64,000 nucleotides of DNA from Clitopilus passeckerianus (taxonomy: Eukaryota > Basidiomycota > Agaricomycetes > Agaricales > Entolomataceae). This document shows, piece after piece, positions 11,881 through 23,323 of this stretch. Below the pieces are notes generated by a model that saw only the letters and a list, made by a program, of their open reading frames with translations, searched no databases and had not been told where the DNA came from. Every line of letters begins with the position of its first letter. The stretch's first letter is position 1. The stretch covers positions 744,001 through 808,000 of the forward strand of contig CALYLX010000098.1 of assembly GCA_944990035.1 (NCBI GenBank), in the 5' to 3' direction. The position numbers were made by a program, and so were the translations under genes.

Positions 11881-13525
11881 ATGATCGATGCAGCGTTGGT
11901 CAACTTGGATTCAGGTGAGGGGATGTATATGCTTGCCAAGCCCCCATGCGGAAAGTCAATTTTCTACGTTGGCAGTGGTGCTTCTCCTTGGCCACCTCAA
12001 ACATCCTATACGACAATTGTGATCATACATAGAACATGGAATCGGGTTTACAGGACGTACGTTGCCTTTCCATCCATTACATTCATTTCCAGACAAACTA
12101 ATTGTCATCTTGTCACGGTCCACAGGCGCGTTCTACCCCCTCTTTCCATTCATCTCCACTTCCGCCTCCTCTCCAGCTCTCCGCCTGGTCACCCCAAACA
12201 TACCAGACTACGTACCCTCCTTACTTCTTTCCCCGTCCGAGCTTAGAGCATACAACACTGGGGATCCCTCTAGCGCTCACGCAAATGCAGAATGGCTGAG
12301 CCAGTTTCTGAGGGCCGTTATCGAAGAGAAGGGGATTCCAAAAGTCAACGCACATGATGTTGGTAGAGACGATAAGGACGTTACGGAAAGGCAAGGCGGG
12401 TTGGTGATCCTAGCTTGGTCCATGGGTGTCATCACTGCTCTTCCCTTTTTTTACCGTCAAGATTGGATTGGAGAGGAGATGTACAGCTTTCTCAAGGACT
12501 ACATCCGCGAACTCGTGCTGTATGGTATGCTCCACGTCATCCAGCTTCCTGTCCGCACTTTCTAATGTTCATCTGTACAGAACCAGTTTCCGGGCACCCA
12601 CTCCCTCCCTCCCTCTTCTCCCCATCAATGAAGAAAGAAGTCTACTTCCCATACACACCCTCCCACCCAGGCTCCGGTCCGGACGGGGAAGATGTAGAAA
12701 AACGCACGAAGGAAGAGATCATGTTGGATTTCGGGAGGTGGATTGGGGGATATTATCGCCATCCTTACTACTCGGGGGAGCCAGAAGGGGAGGATAGGGA
12801 TGATGCTGAGGACGATGTGGTGAAGGTCCTGGAGGGCGGGAACGAGGAGACCCGGCGGGGGTATACTATCGAAGACTTCGACTGGTCCAAAGGTTACGAG
12901 CGGACATCTCTCGACTACATGGATGTGGGTACCGATATTGGGGAGGAGGAGGATGCCAGTCTCAAATCTGGGAGGTTGTTGGATTGGGAAGCAGCTGCAA
13001 GAGTCGAGGTTCCCGAGGTGTAAGTCTTTCTCTCACCGCAGCTCAATCTCAGAAACGAACCCGTAACTAATCGTCGAATTTGCATCCAGGTCTGACTTCC
13101 CTGCACGCGACCGACTCAGGAGGGAGTTGTCGGACGCTGTGTTCGGTCTCCAGCCATCTTCTCAAACACCGCTACCTTCCTCGGCCCTCTCCTCAGAAAA
13201 TCAAAGTGACGAAGAAGCACAACCAGCCAACCTCCCACTCCCGGGCACCTTATTCCTGACCGTGCCGATAACATACATCTCCGGCACTCATACAGCTGGG
13301 GTATGTGCCTGGAATGCCATAGAGGACGAGCGAAGATGGCGAGAGGCGGTCGTATTGGCTTCTTCGGCTGAGAAAGAGGGCAAGGGGGAGGAGAACCCGT
13401 GGTTGAGACCAAGAAAGACAAAGTGGGTTCGAGTTCGTGGCGGGAACCATTTCATGCATTGGGATATGCCGGGGGTATTTTTGAGGGCTTTGGGGTACGG
13501 CTCAGTGGATTCTGAGGGCTCGTAG
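11881..13525 (+). pseudogene. Alpha/beta-hydrolase, copy 2 (probable pseudogene)
   Basis: This is a second copy of the 3976-5593 hydrolase with the same exon plan: about 11881-12056, 12126-12524, 12581-13019 and 13090-13525. From about 12230 to 13500, introns included, it is nearly identical to copy 1; the third intron differs by about one base. Exon 1 and intron 1 are strongly diverged. In exon 1 the segment matching the oxyanion motif HGTGF carries about 7 extra bases near 12033-12040. This changes the motif and shifts the frame, so the upstream frame runs into a stop at about 12246 and does not connect to exons 2-4. I found no upstream ATG that restores the frame; a TGA blocks it. The Ser elbow AWSMG and the late His motif remain. 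Either it is broken, or it uses a start or splice I cannot see. Confidence 0.7.
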
Positions 13526-13739
13526 TCCCTGTTTACCAAAGCACTATTATAGAGTACACAGTAGGCCGGTTCCAATATTTCTATGTCCTCTAGTGGATCA
13601 TATTGTTCCCAAAAACATACAAGACGCGTAGATAACCTGTACTAAATAGCCAAAAGTTATGGTTCCATACTTCTAATTGGAAATGATGCGGACAAAATAT
13701 CACGAAAATGCTTCTACGGAGCTGAGGATCTGAACCACG

Positions 13740-15154
13740 TCAGACAGGGCCAGAAAGTGCTACTCTGGCTTCCTCTATTGCTAGGTCAGTGAATACCATG
13801 GCCAGCGCCGCCATATCACTGCTCTGGATAGCGTCGAAGGAAACCGCGTTCGGGATGACTTCCTTCGAACAAGCTGGCAGCAAGTCCCGAAATGCTTTAT
13901 CCTTCTGTCCCTTGGACAACTGCACCACCGAGTACGAAGGGAAGCCAAGGCTGCTGCGAATTGCTTCATCGTCGTTCTGAGTGTGACACCCAGAGTATGA
14001 GTAAGGAGTCCCTGGGTTGTTGTGTTTGGCATCAAGGAATGACTGGAGCCTCTCTGATTCAGGCTTGTCCCATGGAGTGGAGTCCCATCCCCACGAAGAT
14101 GACCGGAAACACCCTTTGTATTGGGGTATCTCAGCAGGGGGATTGGCGATAATGAGAACGGCCGCCTTGGAGCCGCCAATGAAATCCTGCAAGGGGATTT
14201 GGGTAAGCTTGATGTTTTCAAGCGGGCCATGCGAAGGCTTGGGAGTCCAAAGGCCACGAATGGTGGTGAGGAGATCGAGGAGGCGCCGCCATTCATCGAG
14301 ATGCAGATCGCGGAAGTCTTCCCTCCTGAATTTCTCGCCCAGGCGGTTAGTGATGCTTCTGACTTCGTGAAGGGTAATGACGATGAGCTCCTTCGATGTT
14401 TCAGTGAATCGGTTGATGGCGGTGACGATGCTTTCGATACTGGCTCCGTTCCCTCCTTGCCACGAATTGATATGTTCGTTATCGATAAATGAATAGTGCC
14501 CACAGACCCACTTCCCCTCGAAGAGATGGGGTCGGATGTCGAAGTATCGCACACCGAGCTGCAGCTGCTCCTCAATGCTTTTGACTTGAGTGATGACTGA
14601 ACCACGCCCGGCTAGCGTCGTTATCCAGGACACCTCACTCATCCCAGAGTCGTGTGAAGACGCGAGGCAGATTTGGCCCAAACTATGCTGCCCAAGCTGG
14701 GGCAACTTCTTCTGCATCCAGTTCCGGACATCGCCCACAGAGCTGAAGTTTCCTGGGGTCCCGGAGAGGACGAAGTAAGAGGGCCAGTCTGACACACGAC
14801 CCAGCAATTGGCTGCTTCCCAAGGAAGCGTTGTGAGTTTCGATGTCGGTGAAGTTGGCCCATACTTCGTATCCATTGGTGTGTATCTCAAATTTGTGGGA
14901 GGAACCGCGTAGCTGGTAGGCTGCACGTCCGGAAGTCCGCCAAATCGTGCTCTCCACCTCAACATATACAGAGCGGGTAGATCCTTGATTGATGTTAGAA
15001 TAAGATAACGTTGTACAGTTGAGAGTAGCTTACTGGGTTCAACAGTGGATGCATCACGTTTGAACTCCCATTCCATACGAGTGTGTTGGCTGTCGATGAG
15101 GTCCCATGTGTAGGAGGTGCCATTTACTAAGACAACTTGCCCTCCTTGACCCAT
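13740..15154 (-). CDS. PI-PLC X-domain phosphodiesterase
   Basis: Two exons, 15154-15034 and 14983-13740, join in phase to give 454 residues. The second half is a phosphatidylinositol-specific phospholipase C X domain. LASSHDSGM supplies the first catalytic His (His151), RYFDIRP (about 187-193) is the metal and phosphate strand, and CGHYSF supplies the second His (His203). The single-domain layout without EF-hand, Y or C2 domains resembles bacterial-type PI-PLC and fungal PLC-like phosphodiesterases, which cleave phosphoinositides or GPI anchors. About 95 residues precede the catalytic domain; they look beta-rich and unrelated to PLC. No signal peptide is visible. The start at MGQGGQVV was chosen because a TATA-like box lies about 75 bases upstream. 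Confidence 0.85.
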
Positions 15155-15224
15155 GATAATAACAACGGTGATGAATGTATGAGCAATAGAACGAATGTGG
15201 GATGAGTGGACCAAAAGGGATCGA

Positions 15225-15232
15225 TATTTATA
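15225..15232 (-). promoter_or_regulatory. TATA-like box of the PI-PLC gene
   Basis: TATAAATA on the minus strand, 71-78 bases upstream of the PI-PLC start codon at 15154. Position and sequence fit a core promoter element. Confidence 0.5.
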
Positions 15233-15239
15233 TGGCGGC

Positions 15240-17031
15240 TGGTGGTTTCAAGGTTGCCTGATAAGACTTGGCAGCCGTAGGTACCTCAGATATCTGCACT
15301 TGAGTTCCTGCCACGCCAGGACGACAGTGGCTTCTCCCTGAATGTTGAAGTGGATTGGTACGTTAATGCGGACGTGCCTTGATTAACTATTTGTGCAGAG
15401 GCACGAGTCCTGAGGAGACGTACGGAAACAAGAACATCCCGATTATAGAACTGACTGGTACCCTCTGGTACCTGCGGAGCCCGCTTGACCTAGATCGCGG
15501 CCAGGTTCCAGGGGGGGACTTGAGACGAACTTAGCAGAAGTCCGTTGACACAGAGGGGGTTGATCAAAGTGGTAGAGAAATCGAAGTCGTATTATGCATG
15601 AGCTGTATGGGTTACAAGAGATTAGTCGGAACTAGACACGTTAAAACGTTGAGGACCCAAACCGTAATGTCCATAGACTCGAATTCACAACCATGGAGGT
15701 CGTGGAGGAGATCGTGGGCTTCGGTTTCCCACGGAATCTGACCACCTGTTGTCTCATGCATCATGGAGAACGGCGGAAGATGATGTATGCACTCAATGGC
15801 TTAATCCTTGTTCTCCTAGCACTGTGTGTATCTCCTTCTGCCTCTTTGAGGTACGATGGCTCCAGAAGGATGGGCTCTCTGTCGATTTCTCTGCACGCAC
15901 AGCCACTTTGTGCACTATGACCGATCTTTCTTCCCCCGCTTCTCTGGTCCATTGTACTTTCAGCGCTGCCATCTGAAAAAGACCAAGCTAAGCGTCGATA
16001 TCATAATCTTCGAAAAAGGTTTAGCTCAAGACGTTGAGCTCCGGCGATAAACTAGTGGCCAACTCAATGGAATGGAAGTATCAAGTGGCTTCGATTAATA
16101 ACTTGCAATTCTCCCGATCCATCAGGCAATTTTATTGTGTTACCGGATTCGACCTCGGATGTAGTATGTGGGATAGGAGTCCGTACTCAACGGTGAGTCA
16201 AGTTGACACCATTCAATCAAAAAAGCGCTTGACCAACGCTTCCTGTGGTGAATAACAGCACTTTAGGTTTACACGTGTCCAACATGAGCTGCGTTTATCG
16301 AAGCCACCTGGCCATGTTATGATTGCGCTCCCTACCAGTGCGAGCTTCTTAGAGACCTTCTCAACCAAAGCGCACTCATTTCAGATGTCGGGAACGCATG
16401 GCTATCAAGAAGTGCGCAATGAGATAAGGACAGAGTTGCCCGTGAGGTTGGTTTCAGGGGAGATCCTGACTATTGTGTGGCTTTAGGTAGGGTTTCCATG
16501 AACAACACAAGTCGAGTGAGCTACTGAAATGCATCTAACTTCCAGAGGCATTGCATATGTCATGCGGATAATTTTCGACTCCCAACTTACCTTCCGACGA
16601 TCCCATATACACACGTCAGTTGGGCGAGGTCAGGTGCCAGTGTGTCCTTATCCAAAGGTCGCGGCTACGATCTCTGGAACGTTGGAACCTTGCGATCACT
16701 CGATTCAGCGAAAATCCACCTTCAAGGCGAGGCCACTATGGATGGATTCAAGCATACTATGGCAGGTCGTGGGTGTCGCGGATTATAATTCCGGCAGATA
16801 GACACTTAGGCGCCTTGGAGGCCCATCCAGCACTAAGAGTACTTTATCGAAGTTCCCACTCAGATCTTGGAATCACTTCTTTTCGCTTCCTCATGTTCAA
16901 GACCCATTAACTCAATCACAGCTTCTTCTTAGGTTGTACTACTTTTTAATTTCCGAAGCCGGTCTGCCCAGAAAACATATATCCACCCTACAACGTGGAT
17001 CAGTGTCCTGTGCGTCTACTAATAAAATCTA
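15240..17031. other. Gene-poor stretch
   Basis: About 1.8 kb with only short open frames (longest about 95 codons) that have no recognisable motif, no partner exons and no strand preference. I can support no gene here. Confidence 0.45.
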
Positions 17032-17077
17032 TATAAATGGTTGCATCCGATATGTCTCGACACACCGAACATATAGG

Positions 17078-18775
17078 ATGTTCTACAAACTGTTCCCCTT
17101 GGCAGGATGTCACTCCCTTTTTGCAACTGCGCGCACTGTACCTCCTTCCAATCTTCCACTTGCTCACCGAGCCCCAACCCTTGACTTTACTGGCGCGAAC
17201 TGGATCTGGACTAGTCACGCGCTGCCACCTAATGTCGAAGAACCTCATACTACGCGTGCATTCCGGAAAGACCTATCTTACCCAGCCCCACCGGTGCCAA
17301 AGTTAGCAGAGATCCTTGTGGGAATGGATGATGGCTTCGCCTTATACGTGAACGGGAACGAGATCGACGATAAGCCAGTGAACGATTATTCCACAGGTTA
17401 CCGATATTGTGTCCCCCTTCAGGCCGGAACGAATGTGATAGCGTTTCGAGGTTACAATACCGCGGGTCCAGCTGGACTTGTAGTTGCAATACAGGTATCC
17501 TTCGAGGATGGGACAACGACTAAATTTGTGGCTGATGCGTCGTGGAAAGCGAACTTAGATGTTCCTTATGGCTTTGAGCAGCCCGATTACGACGATTCCG
17601 CGTGGCAACCTGCCGTTGTTGAAGGACCATTCCCTTCTAACTACGTTGTTTCCATTCCTCCTGAGATAGATTGCGGTGTAACCCCGCCTCCTCCGCCTCC
17701 CCCCTCCACCTCAACAAGTTCCTCCTCTACCTCTACCTCTTCGTCCACTTCACCTTCACCCCCACCCTCCTCGTCAACAGCTTCATCGTCCACCCCCACC
17801 CTCACCTCTTCCTCCACCTTAACGGCTTCATCGTCCACCGCTTCGTCCCCAACCGCTTCGCCTTCGTCCTCTACGTCAATCACTTCACCCTCCACCCCCA
17901 CTTCCACCTCTTCATCCACCTTAACCACTTCATCATCCACCTCTTCTTCCTCTACACTTCCGCCTTCATTCTCAACGTCAACCACGTCAATAAGGTTAAC
18001 CTCCACCTCCTTGTCCTCCACGCGTCCGCCGCCGCCCTCCACTTCCACCTATTCGTCCTCCACATCTCCGCATTTGCCCTCTACCTTAGCCGCTTCATCT
18101 TCTACCACTTTATCCTCCACACCTCCACCTTTGTCCTCGAGCTCAACTGCCCTGACTCCCACATCTTTGTCCCCTATAGCCCTACCTTCGTCAACCACAT
18201 CATCCCCCACCTCCATCTACACTTTTCCGTCCTCCAGACCCTCGCCTTTGTCATCCACCTCACCCATTTCATCCTCTACGTTCACGTCTTTGTCTCCCGT
18301 ACCTCTGCCTGTGGCTTCCACACCTCCGCCTTCATCCTCCTCCTCTCCCTCTTCATCCCCTGCGCCTCTGCCTCTGTCTTATGCACCCTCCACCACCACT
18401 TCTCCGACTGCCATACCTTCGCCTTCGTCATCGGCCTCCGCCCCTTCGTCCTCCACACCTGCCCCTTTCACGCCCGCGTCGACGTCTTCGCCAAATGACA
18501 CCGATGCGACAGCAGCATACGGTAATAATAAAACGGGGGTTATCGTTGGTGGTGTCGTAGGTGGAGGAGCAGCGGTTTCAGCCGCTATTCTGGCTCTGTT
18601 ATTGGCGATACACATCAAGTATCTAGTAGGTTCATTAGTAAGTTAATACCGCACTCTGTTCCATGAAGGGTTCTTGGACTAAAAGACCTTCTAGGCTGCT
18701 GCTCTGTTCGGTGTTTTCCTGTTCAGAACTAGGCGACTTGTGTTCATCCAAGATGAACATATTGGTCCAACACAG
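17078..18775 (+). CDS. Mucin-like single-pass surface protein with galactose-binding-like head
   Basis: The ATG at 17078 starts a likely signal peptide (MFYKLFPLAGCHSLFATA); TATAAAT lies at 17032-17038. Next comes a beta-sandwich-like region, about residues 35-200, with ANWIWTS, DDGFALYVNGNEI and NVIAFRGYN, as in galactose-binding-like modules of fungal secreted enzymes. A Ser/Thr/Pro stalk of about 270 residues follows and should be heavily O-glycosylated. A glycine-rich membrane helix (VIVGGVVGGGAAVSAAILALLLA) begins near 18537. The first exon could stop at 18646, but a better reading splices at about 18619 to an exon at 18695-18775 that adds FGVFLFRTRRLVF, a positive-inside anchor. This is the layout of fungal wall sensors and WSC-like proteins. 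The cytosolic tail probably continues in the next stretch. The ligand is unknown. Confidence 0.65.
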
Positions 18776-18835
18776 GTCGGTTTCTTCTCCACTATACTCC
18801 ATTGGAAATGATGCTGAGACCCGTGAGCCCAGATA

Positions 18836-19900
18836 ACCCTTTTTCTTAGCTGTGACAAAGATATTATTGACAGTGTGGAATCAGATTCCGAGAAGATACT
18901 TGTTTGGAAGGCAAGTTCATATGTCAATACATTACTCTCTTTACGAAATATATGGACTACAGGTCTTCGATCTCGGAAACGCAAGTAAGCACGCTGATCT
19001 TATTGCGGTCAATATCCTAATCAGGGTACAGTACGAGAATTTACCGTGACTGTCCCTTGTACGTACGTTGTTTTGTTACTTCCAACGGAGAGTCTCTCAT
19101 GATGTACAGGTTTGGGGAGGGTGTTCCCGAAATCGGATTTGGAACCGTCGATGATTCTGAGGGAGTTGCAGTCAAGGTTGTAAATTTCTCTTCTGCGCCG
19201 GTATGGGATCCGCGATTCTGTTTACCACTCTCACCTGACGGGCAGTATTTTGGATAAGGCTGAACTGAACGAAGACAATGCCTGGGAACCGCCTAAAGAA
19301 ATCGGTAAAGTGCCTGAGCGGCCTAAGCTATTTGCTAGGAACAGGCTTCAACGGGATAGTAGGATTGCTGTTGGTGGGTTTGCTTTTCGTGTTCCTTTGT
19401 AAGGTTCCTAAACGTCCGAATAGGTACAATTGACAATCCTGAGGCTAAGGCAGGCGATCCTGAGGTCGCAACAACCTTGGATCCCTTTTTATTAATAGAG
19501 CCTCAGGCATTCAAGTATGATTCTAGCTATTACAAACCCCTTGCTGATATGTGGGCTGGCACCCATAGGAATGGCGCTGATTATCACGCTGAAAGCGATC
19601 TCTATCTTCATCTCTTTAGGAGCGTTGGGTATCGAGGTAAGGGGGTCCAGCCCTTCGAATCATATCACTTGTTTACTGAACGAACAATTAGCCGGGATGT
19701 ATAAGAATACGCTAGTGAAGGACATTGAGGGAGACAAACTAACTGAAGCTGGAATCAAAATTAGGGAACTTAAGCCGGTAAGTGACACGGATCATAGGAT
19801 GGGGACGCACATTGAATTAACATATATATCTAGCTCACGTCTTGGCGTATCAGTTCGGTTGGGAATGGTAACTTGAAGGTAGAGGCCACCGCAAACAGGA
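18836..19900 (+). other. Possible further exons: membrane-protein tail or a second gene
   Basis: Several short pieces with coding character line up on the plus strand: CDKDIIDSVESDSEK from about 18836, FGEGVPEIGFGTVDDSEG at about 19110-19180, AELNEDNAWEPPKEIG at about 19260-19307, and a hydrophobic helix GIVGLLLVGLLFVFLCK followed by KRPNR at about 19345-19425. An acidic piece ending DPFLLIEPQAFKYDS lies at about 19445-19527. Many junctions have workable GT/AG sites, but one link would need a 25-base intron. The pieces may be the cytosolic tail of the upstream protein, or a second, partly decayed membrane protein with its own helix. Confidence 0.3.
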
Positions 19901-20486
19901 AAGAAGATATCAAGAGGTATAAGCATGAGTGTAGGATCAGAACTTCTGCAAGGCGCAAGTAGCCTTCGCTATATGCTGTCCAGTTGTTATCGTCGTGGTA
20001 CACATTCAGGCACGATTTTTATGAATACAGTTCTATATTGCCTGTGTGGTATTTGACGGGTCAGAAGTAAATTCGGTAGGGCGGCCTACCGTGAACCCAA
20101 CCATCCGCGACGAACTAAATGGATTCGGTTTCTCTGCTCTCTGCGGCCCGTTCTTGAGACGCCTTGGGTCAAAAATGGGCAGCCTCGGACAAGCCTCGGA
20201 GGACTCTAACCAGACGTCTACCCATTCTCTATGCTTAGATCGATCTATTTTCACGCCTACATTGCATGGTTGTCGTCTAGTTTTATAGAATAGAAAACCT
20301 TTTCTTTTCCTTTGTGAGCTCAAGGCCTTAAGGCCCAATTTACGAATTTTACGGACAAGGCGGCCCGGCGGGCTCTGAACCTAACAGAGGCAAACAAGCC
20401 CGCCGACGCGCTACATCATCGTTCCTAGCCGAGCACCAATCGCAGAACGCACATTCCTGAAGTTGAAACGTTGACGTCCAACTCCC

Positions 20487-21690
20487 ATGTCGATAGCTCT
20501 AAAGCAGCTAGCTCGGCAACCCAGCCAGCTTCGAAGTGTGATACTCCTGCCTGCTCAGAAAGGGCTTCATCGTTCTGCTTCGCTTTCACTCGCTGCACAT
20601 GCCACACAACGGATTCAGAAACCACCGAGAGACCGTGACCTCAGTAGCAAAGAGCCTGGGAGCAAAGATGCAGAAGACTTCTCGTCGCAACTAGGCCTGA
20701 GGTCTACCAGGCCACCGGATGGGAATGGTCCTGAAAATCATGAAGAAGGTGACCAACATCTCTCAGACCAGGATTGGGAGATTCGGACAGGTGTGTGGTT
20801 GAACTAACCTTCAGTGAAGAGTTTCTGATCTATCATTCAAGCCAGGACGCGCCATCTACGTGCTTCAACAAACATTACCTGAGTTCTTCCATACAGGACT
20901 CGTTACGAGCATTGATAAATCCACTGGGAGCCCACAGCCGTCGCGGTCGGGTGGTATTCCGATTGTGAACGTCAATCCGCTTGACCCACAGGTGGAAGGG
21001 AACGAGGACGTGGAGACAATCTACAGTCCGAAGATTAGCTTGGCATATACACCACCTGCCGCTCTACCTGCGCCATTTCCGACCACCCTTCATGTCGAAG
21101 GTATGCTTTGTCTTTTCTCAGCGTTCTACGAGGTAGACTGACATATGCGTGGCTTCCAGGGCTTCCTCTCTACCTCGCTTCATCTGCCTTTGTTAGGCAT
21201 ACCTTGAACGCGCTGTACTCCGACATCAGCCTCAATTTGACCAAGATGGTCGTCAAAACTCAACCAAAACCAACCACCCACCACACATCTTCTTCCTCTG
21301 ATGAACCTCAATCTCCTTCAGCCAAAAAACGACAATCCAAAATCAGCCGAGAGAAGAGCGTCGAGGTTGGGTACTGTGTCACTGGTATCTCTCGCGTGAG
21401 CAAAACCCCTGGTGAATGGGAAGTGTAAGACATGCATACAGTCATGTCACGAATTTGCAAAACTGATATACTTCTTGGCTAGGCTTTCAACGTACATATT
21501 CTCGCCCAAAACTGGCCTCATCAATCGTCATGTCGTGAATTCTATATATCCTGCTCCGACTCAAGCTGTTTATGATTCGCTTCGCCTGAGTTTGGGCAAG
21601 GTGTTTGGGTTTAGTCTGGGAGAGGGTCCGACTGTCCCGAGGACAAACGGGGCTGCTTGCACAGGTCCTGGGGGTAGAGGAAAACCGTGA
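20487..21690 (+). CDS. Mitochondrial C6orf136/DUF2358-like protein
   Basis: Four exons, 20487-20790, 20846-21100, 21160-21424 and 21483-21690, join in phase to give 343 residues. The first 40 residues are rich in Arg, Ser, Ala and Leu with no acid (MSIALKQLARQPSQLRSVIL), like a mitochondrial presequence. The rest fits the DUF2358 fold seen in human C6orf136. It has an IYVLQQTLPEFF helix, a LAYTPP strand with HVEGLPLYLAS, and a final strand STYIFSPKTGLINRH followed by the VNSIYPAP turn. This last block matches the family's conserved YxFxxxGLIxRH core. A low-complexity Ser/Lys segment (about residues 225-255) is inserted between strands. The function of the family is not established. I made the family call from remembered motifs, so it is probable rather than certain. 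Confidence 0.7.
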
Positions 21691-21927
21691 TGTCGGATAA
21701 TGGGTTTTGGTCTTGTATTGTAGTAGTGTAATCTTTAATAGAATCTCCTCTCGTCGAATCAGGACATGTGGGGCCTTGATGTCAGATTTCGATAGCCGAT
21801 CGAAATTTCTAGATGCTTACTGGACGAGAACGAGAATCTTAAGATATTGCGTTGTATTAAGTGTTGTACTACTATACATGGAACGTTCTCCAATTTCCAC
21901 AGTGTTCGTTTGGCCACATACGGTAGT

Positions 21928-22716
21928 TCAAACGTCCTCCAGCCAGTCAGCCAATCTCGCAGCACGCTCCTTCTCCCATTGCGGGTCGTTGTGCGCCATT
22001 AGTATAAGATCGTCCAGCGCAGTTGCATCGGGTCCCGAGGCATCCTCATCGACAGATTCGAGAGCCAGGAGGTCATCAGGAACGATGAGATGGGGATGGG
22101 GGTTTGTTAACTGGTTCGGGAACAGGTGATGTAGGTAGTGTTCAATACGCCCCAGTATGCGCGAGGGCATGATGAGGCGAGGCTCCATTCGCTTAAACTG
22201 GATTGAACCACGCTTAAAAAGGCCAGCTGAAAATAGTAATCAAACGAAAGACTCACGGCATGGGTCCTGGTCAGCTCAAAACGGCTCGGGGTGACCATAA
22301 GCCACGAATCTGTACGGCCAGACCAATTTTCAAACTGAATCGGAGGCCCAAATACTTCGGATGTGGGGTGCGTGAGTGACAAAGGTGGGAGGGAGAAGTA
22401 TGGCTTTGGCGCTATTGTCCAACGTATTATAAGCGGCAAGGGCGAAGGAAACTACAGGATAAGCTTCAACCAGGTAAGGTCCATCTCCTGGCTGGGAGGT
22501 CGCTCTGCGGATGAACCCGAGGTATTGGGGGCTTTTCCCGTTTGAGGTGGGTGGTAGGTCTGTGCCAGTGCCAGTGGTCGCTTCGTCGGGGATGGTTCCA
22601 TTTATCTCAATAGGTTCGGGGATCCTGACGAGGATGCACTCTCCAAATTTGAAGGCAAATTCTTCGTTCGCTAGAGTAAGAGCAGGTCCCAGGTGGCATT
22701 GGCTGTTGCTCGCCAT
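21928..22716 (-). CDS. Unknown protein, 226 residues
   Basis: Three exons, 22716-22453, 22403-22257 and 22197-21928, join in phase. The first junction uses an ordinary GTTTCC donor and the second a consensus GTGAGT donor. The N-terminal half contains FAFKFGECILVRIPEP, then a loop of Thr, Gly and Pro, then YLGFIRRATSQPGDGPYLVEAYPV. The C-terminal half has RLIMPSRILGRIEHYLHHLF and ends in a charged helix (EKERAARLADWLEDV). There is no signal peptide, membrane segment or enzyme motif that I can name. It is convergent with the upstream mitochondrial protein gene. Confidence 0.6.
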
Positions 22717-23323
22717 CAAGCTTCAAAATATAGGGGGTGCCCAACTTGAAAGAGCATGTGATTCGACCCCAGTAGCTAATCGAGTGATCCTCAAGGGCAA
22801 GCGCTGATTTTGAAATTGAAAAGCGGCAGAATCTCATCGAATCAGATTATTTCCAGTTTTTAAAATCAAATTGAAGTGCTGTATTGCAATGCATGCGTGC
22901 TAAATGCTACGTAAAAGAAATTATAATCACCAACCCGCCAACCACCAGGACCAGCAGACGGGTCGATCCGCTGGACCAACCTATGTATGCAAATTAAAAA
23001 ACATAGTGATATTCTGTAATAACGATAATCCCCAGAAAACTCTTCCATTCCATTCCGCGTCTTTAACAACAACTATAACAGAACAGAACAGAAAAAGAAC
23101 CAGGTATAACGTAAATGAATGTGAATAAAAAAGTATTGGTTTTGGTATACTTGGAGTAATTTGCAATCCGACCGACTCGATGTGACAGCAATGCAGATAT
23201 GAAGGATATGTGAGGGAGAGAGATGGAGACGTGTGCGAGAGAAGGACTGAAAGGTAAGCCGCTGAATCAACCAGCTAGCATTCTAATGGAAATGCCTGCG
23301 TGGCAGAAGTCGCGCGGGCTCGC
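22717..23323. other. Intergenic stretch, no gene seen
   Basis: About 600 bases, AT-richer than its neighbours, between the unknown protein's start and the end of the LysM gene. Short minus-strand frames here are Phe/Ser/His-rich and look like chance. Confidence 0.5.

Noticed and set aside
17641..18498. Val/Glu-rich minus frame and His/Phe-rich plus frame within the Ser/Thr stalk
   Set aside because: Both are mirror images of the low-complexity TCC/ACC codons in the real frame.
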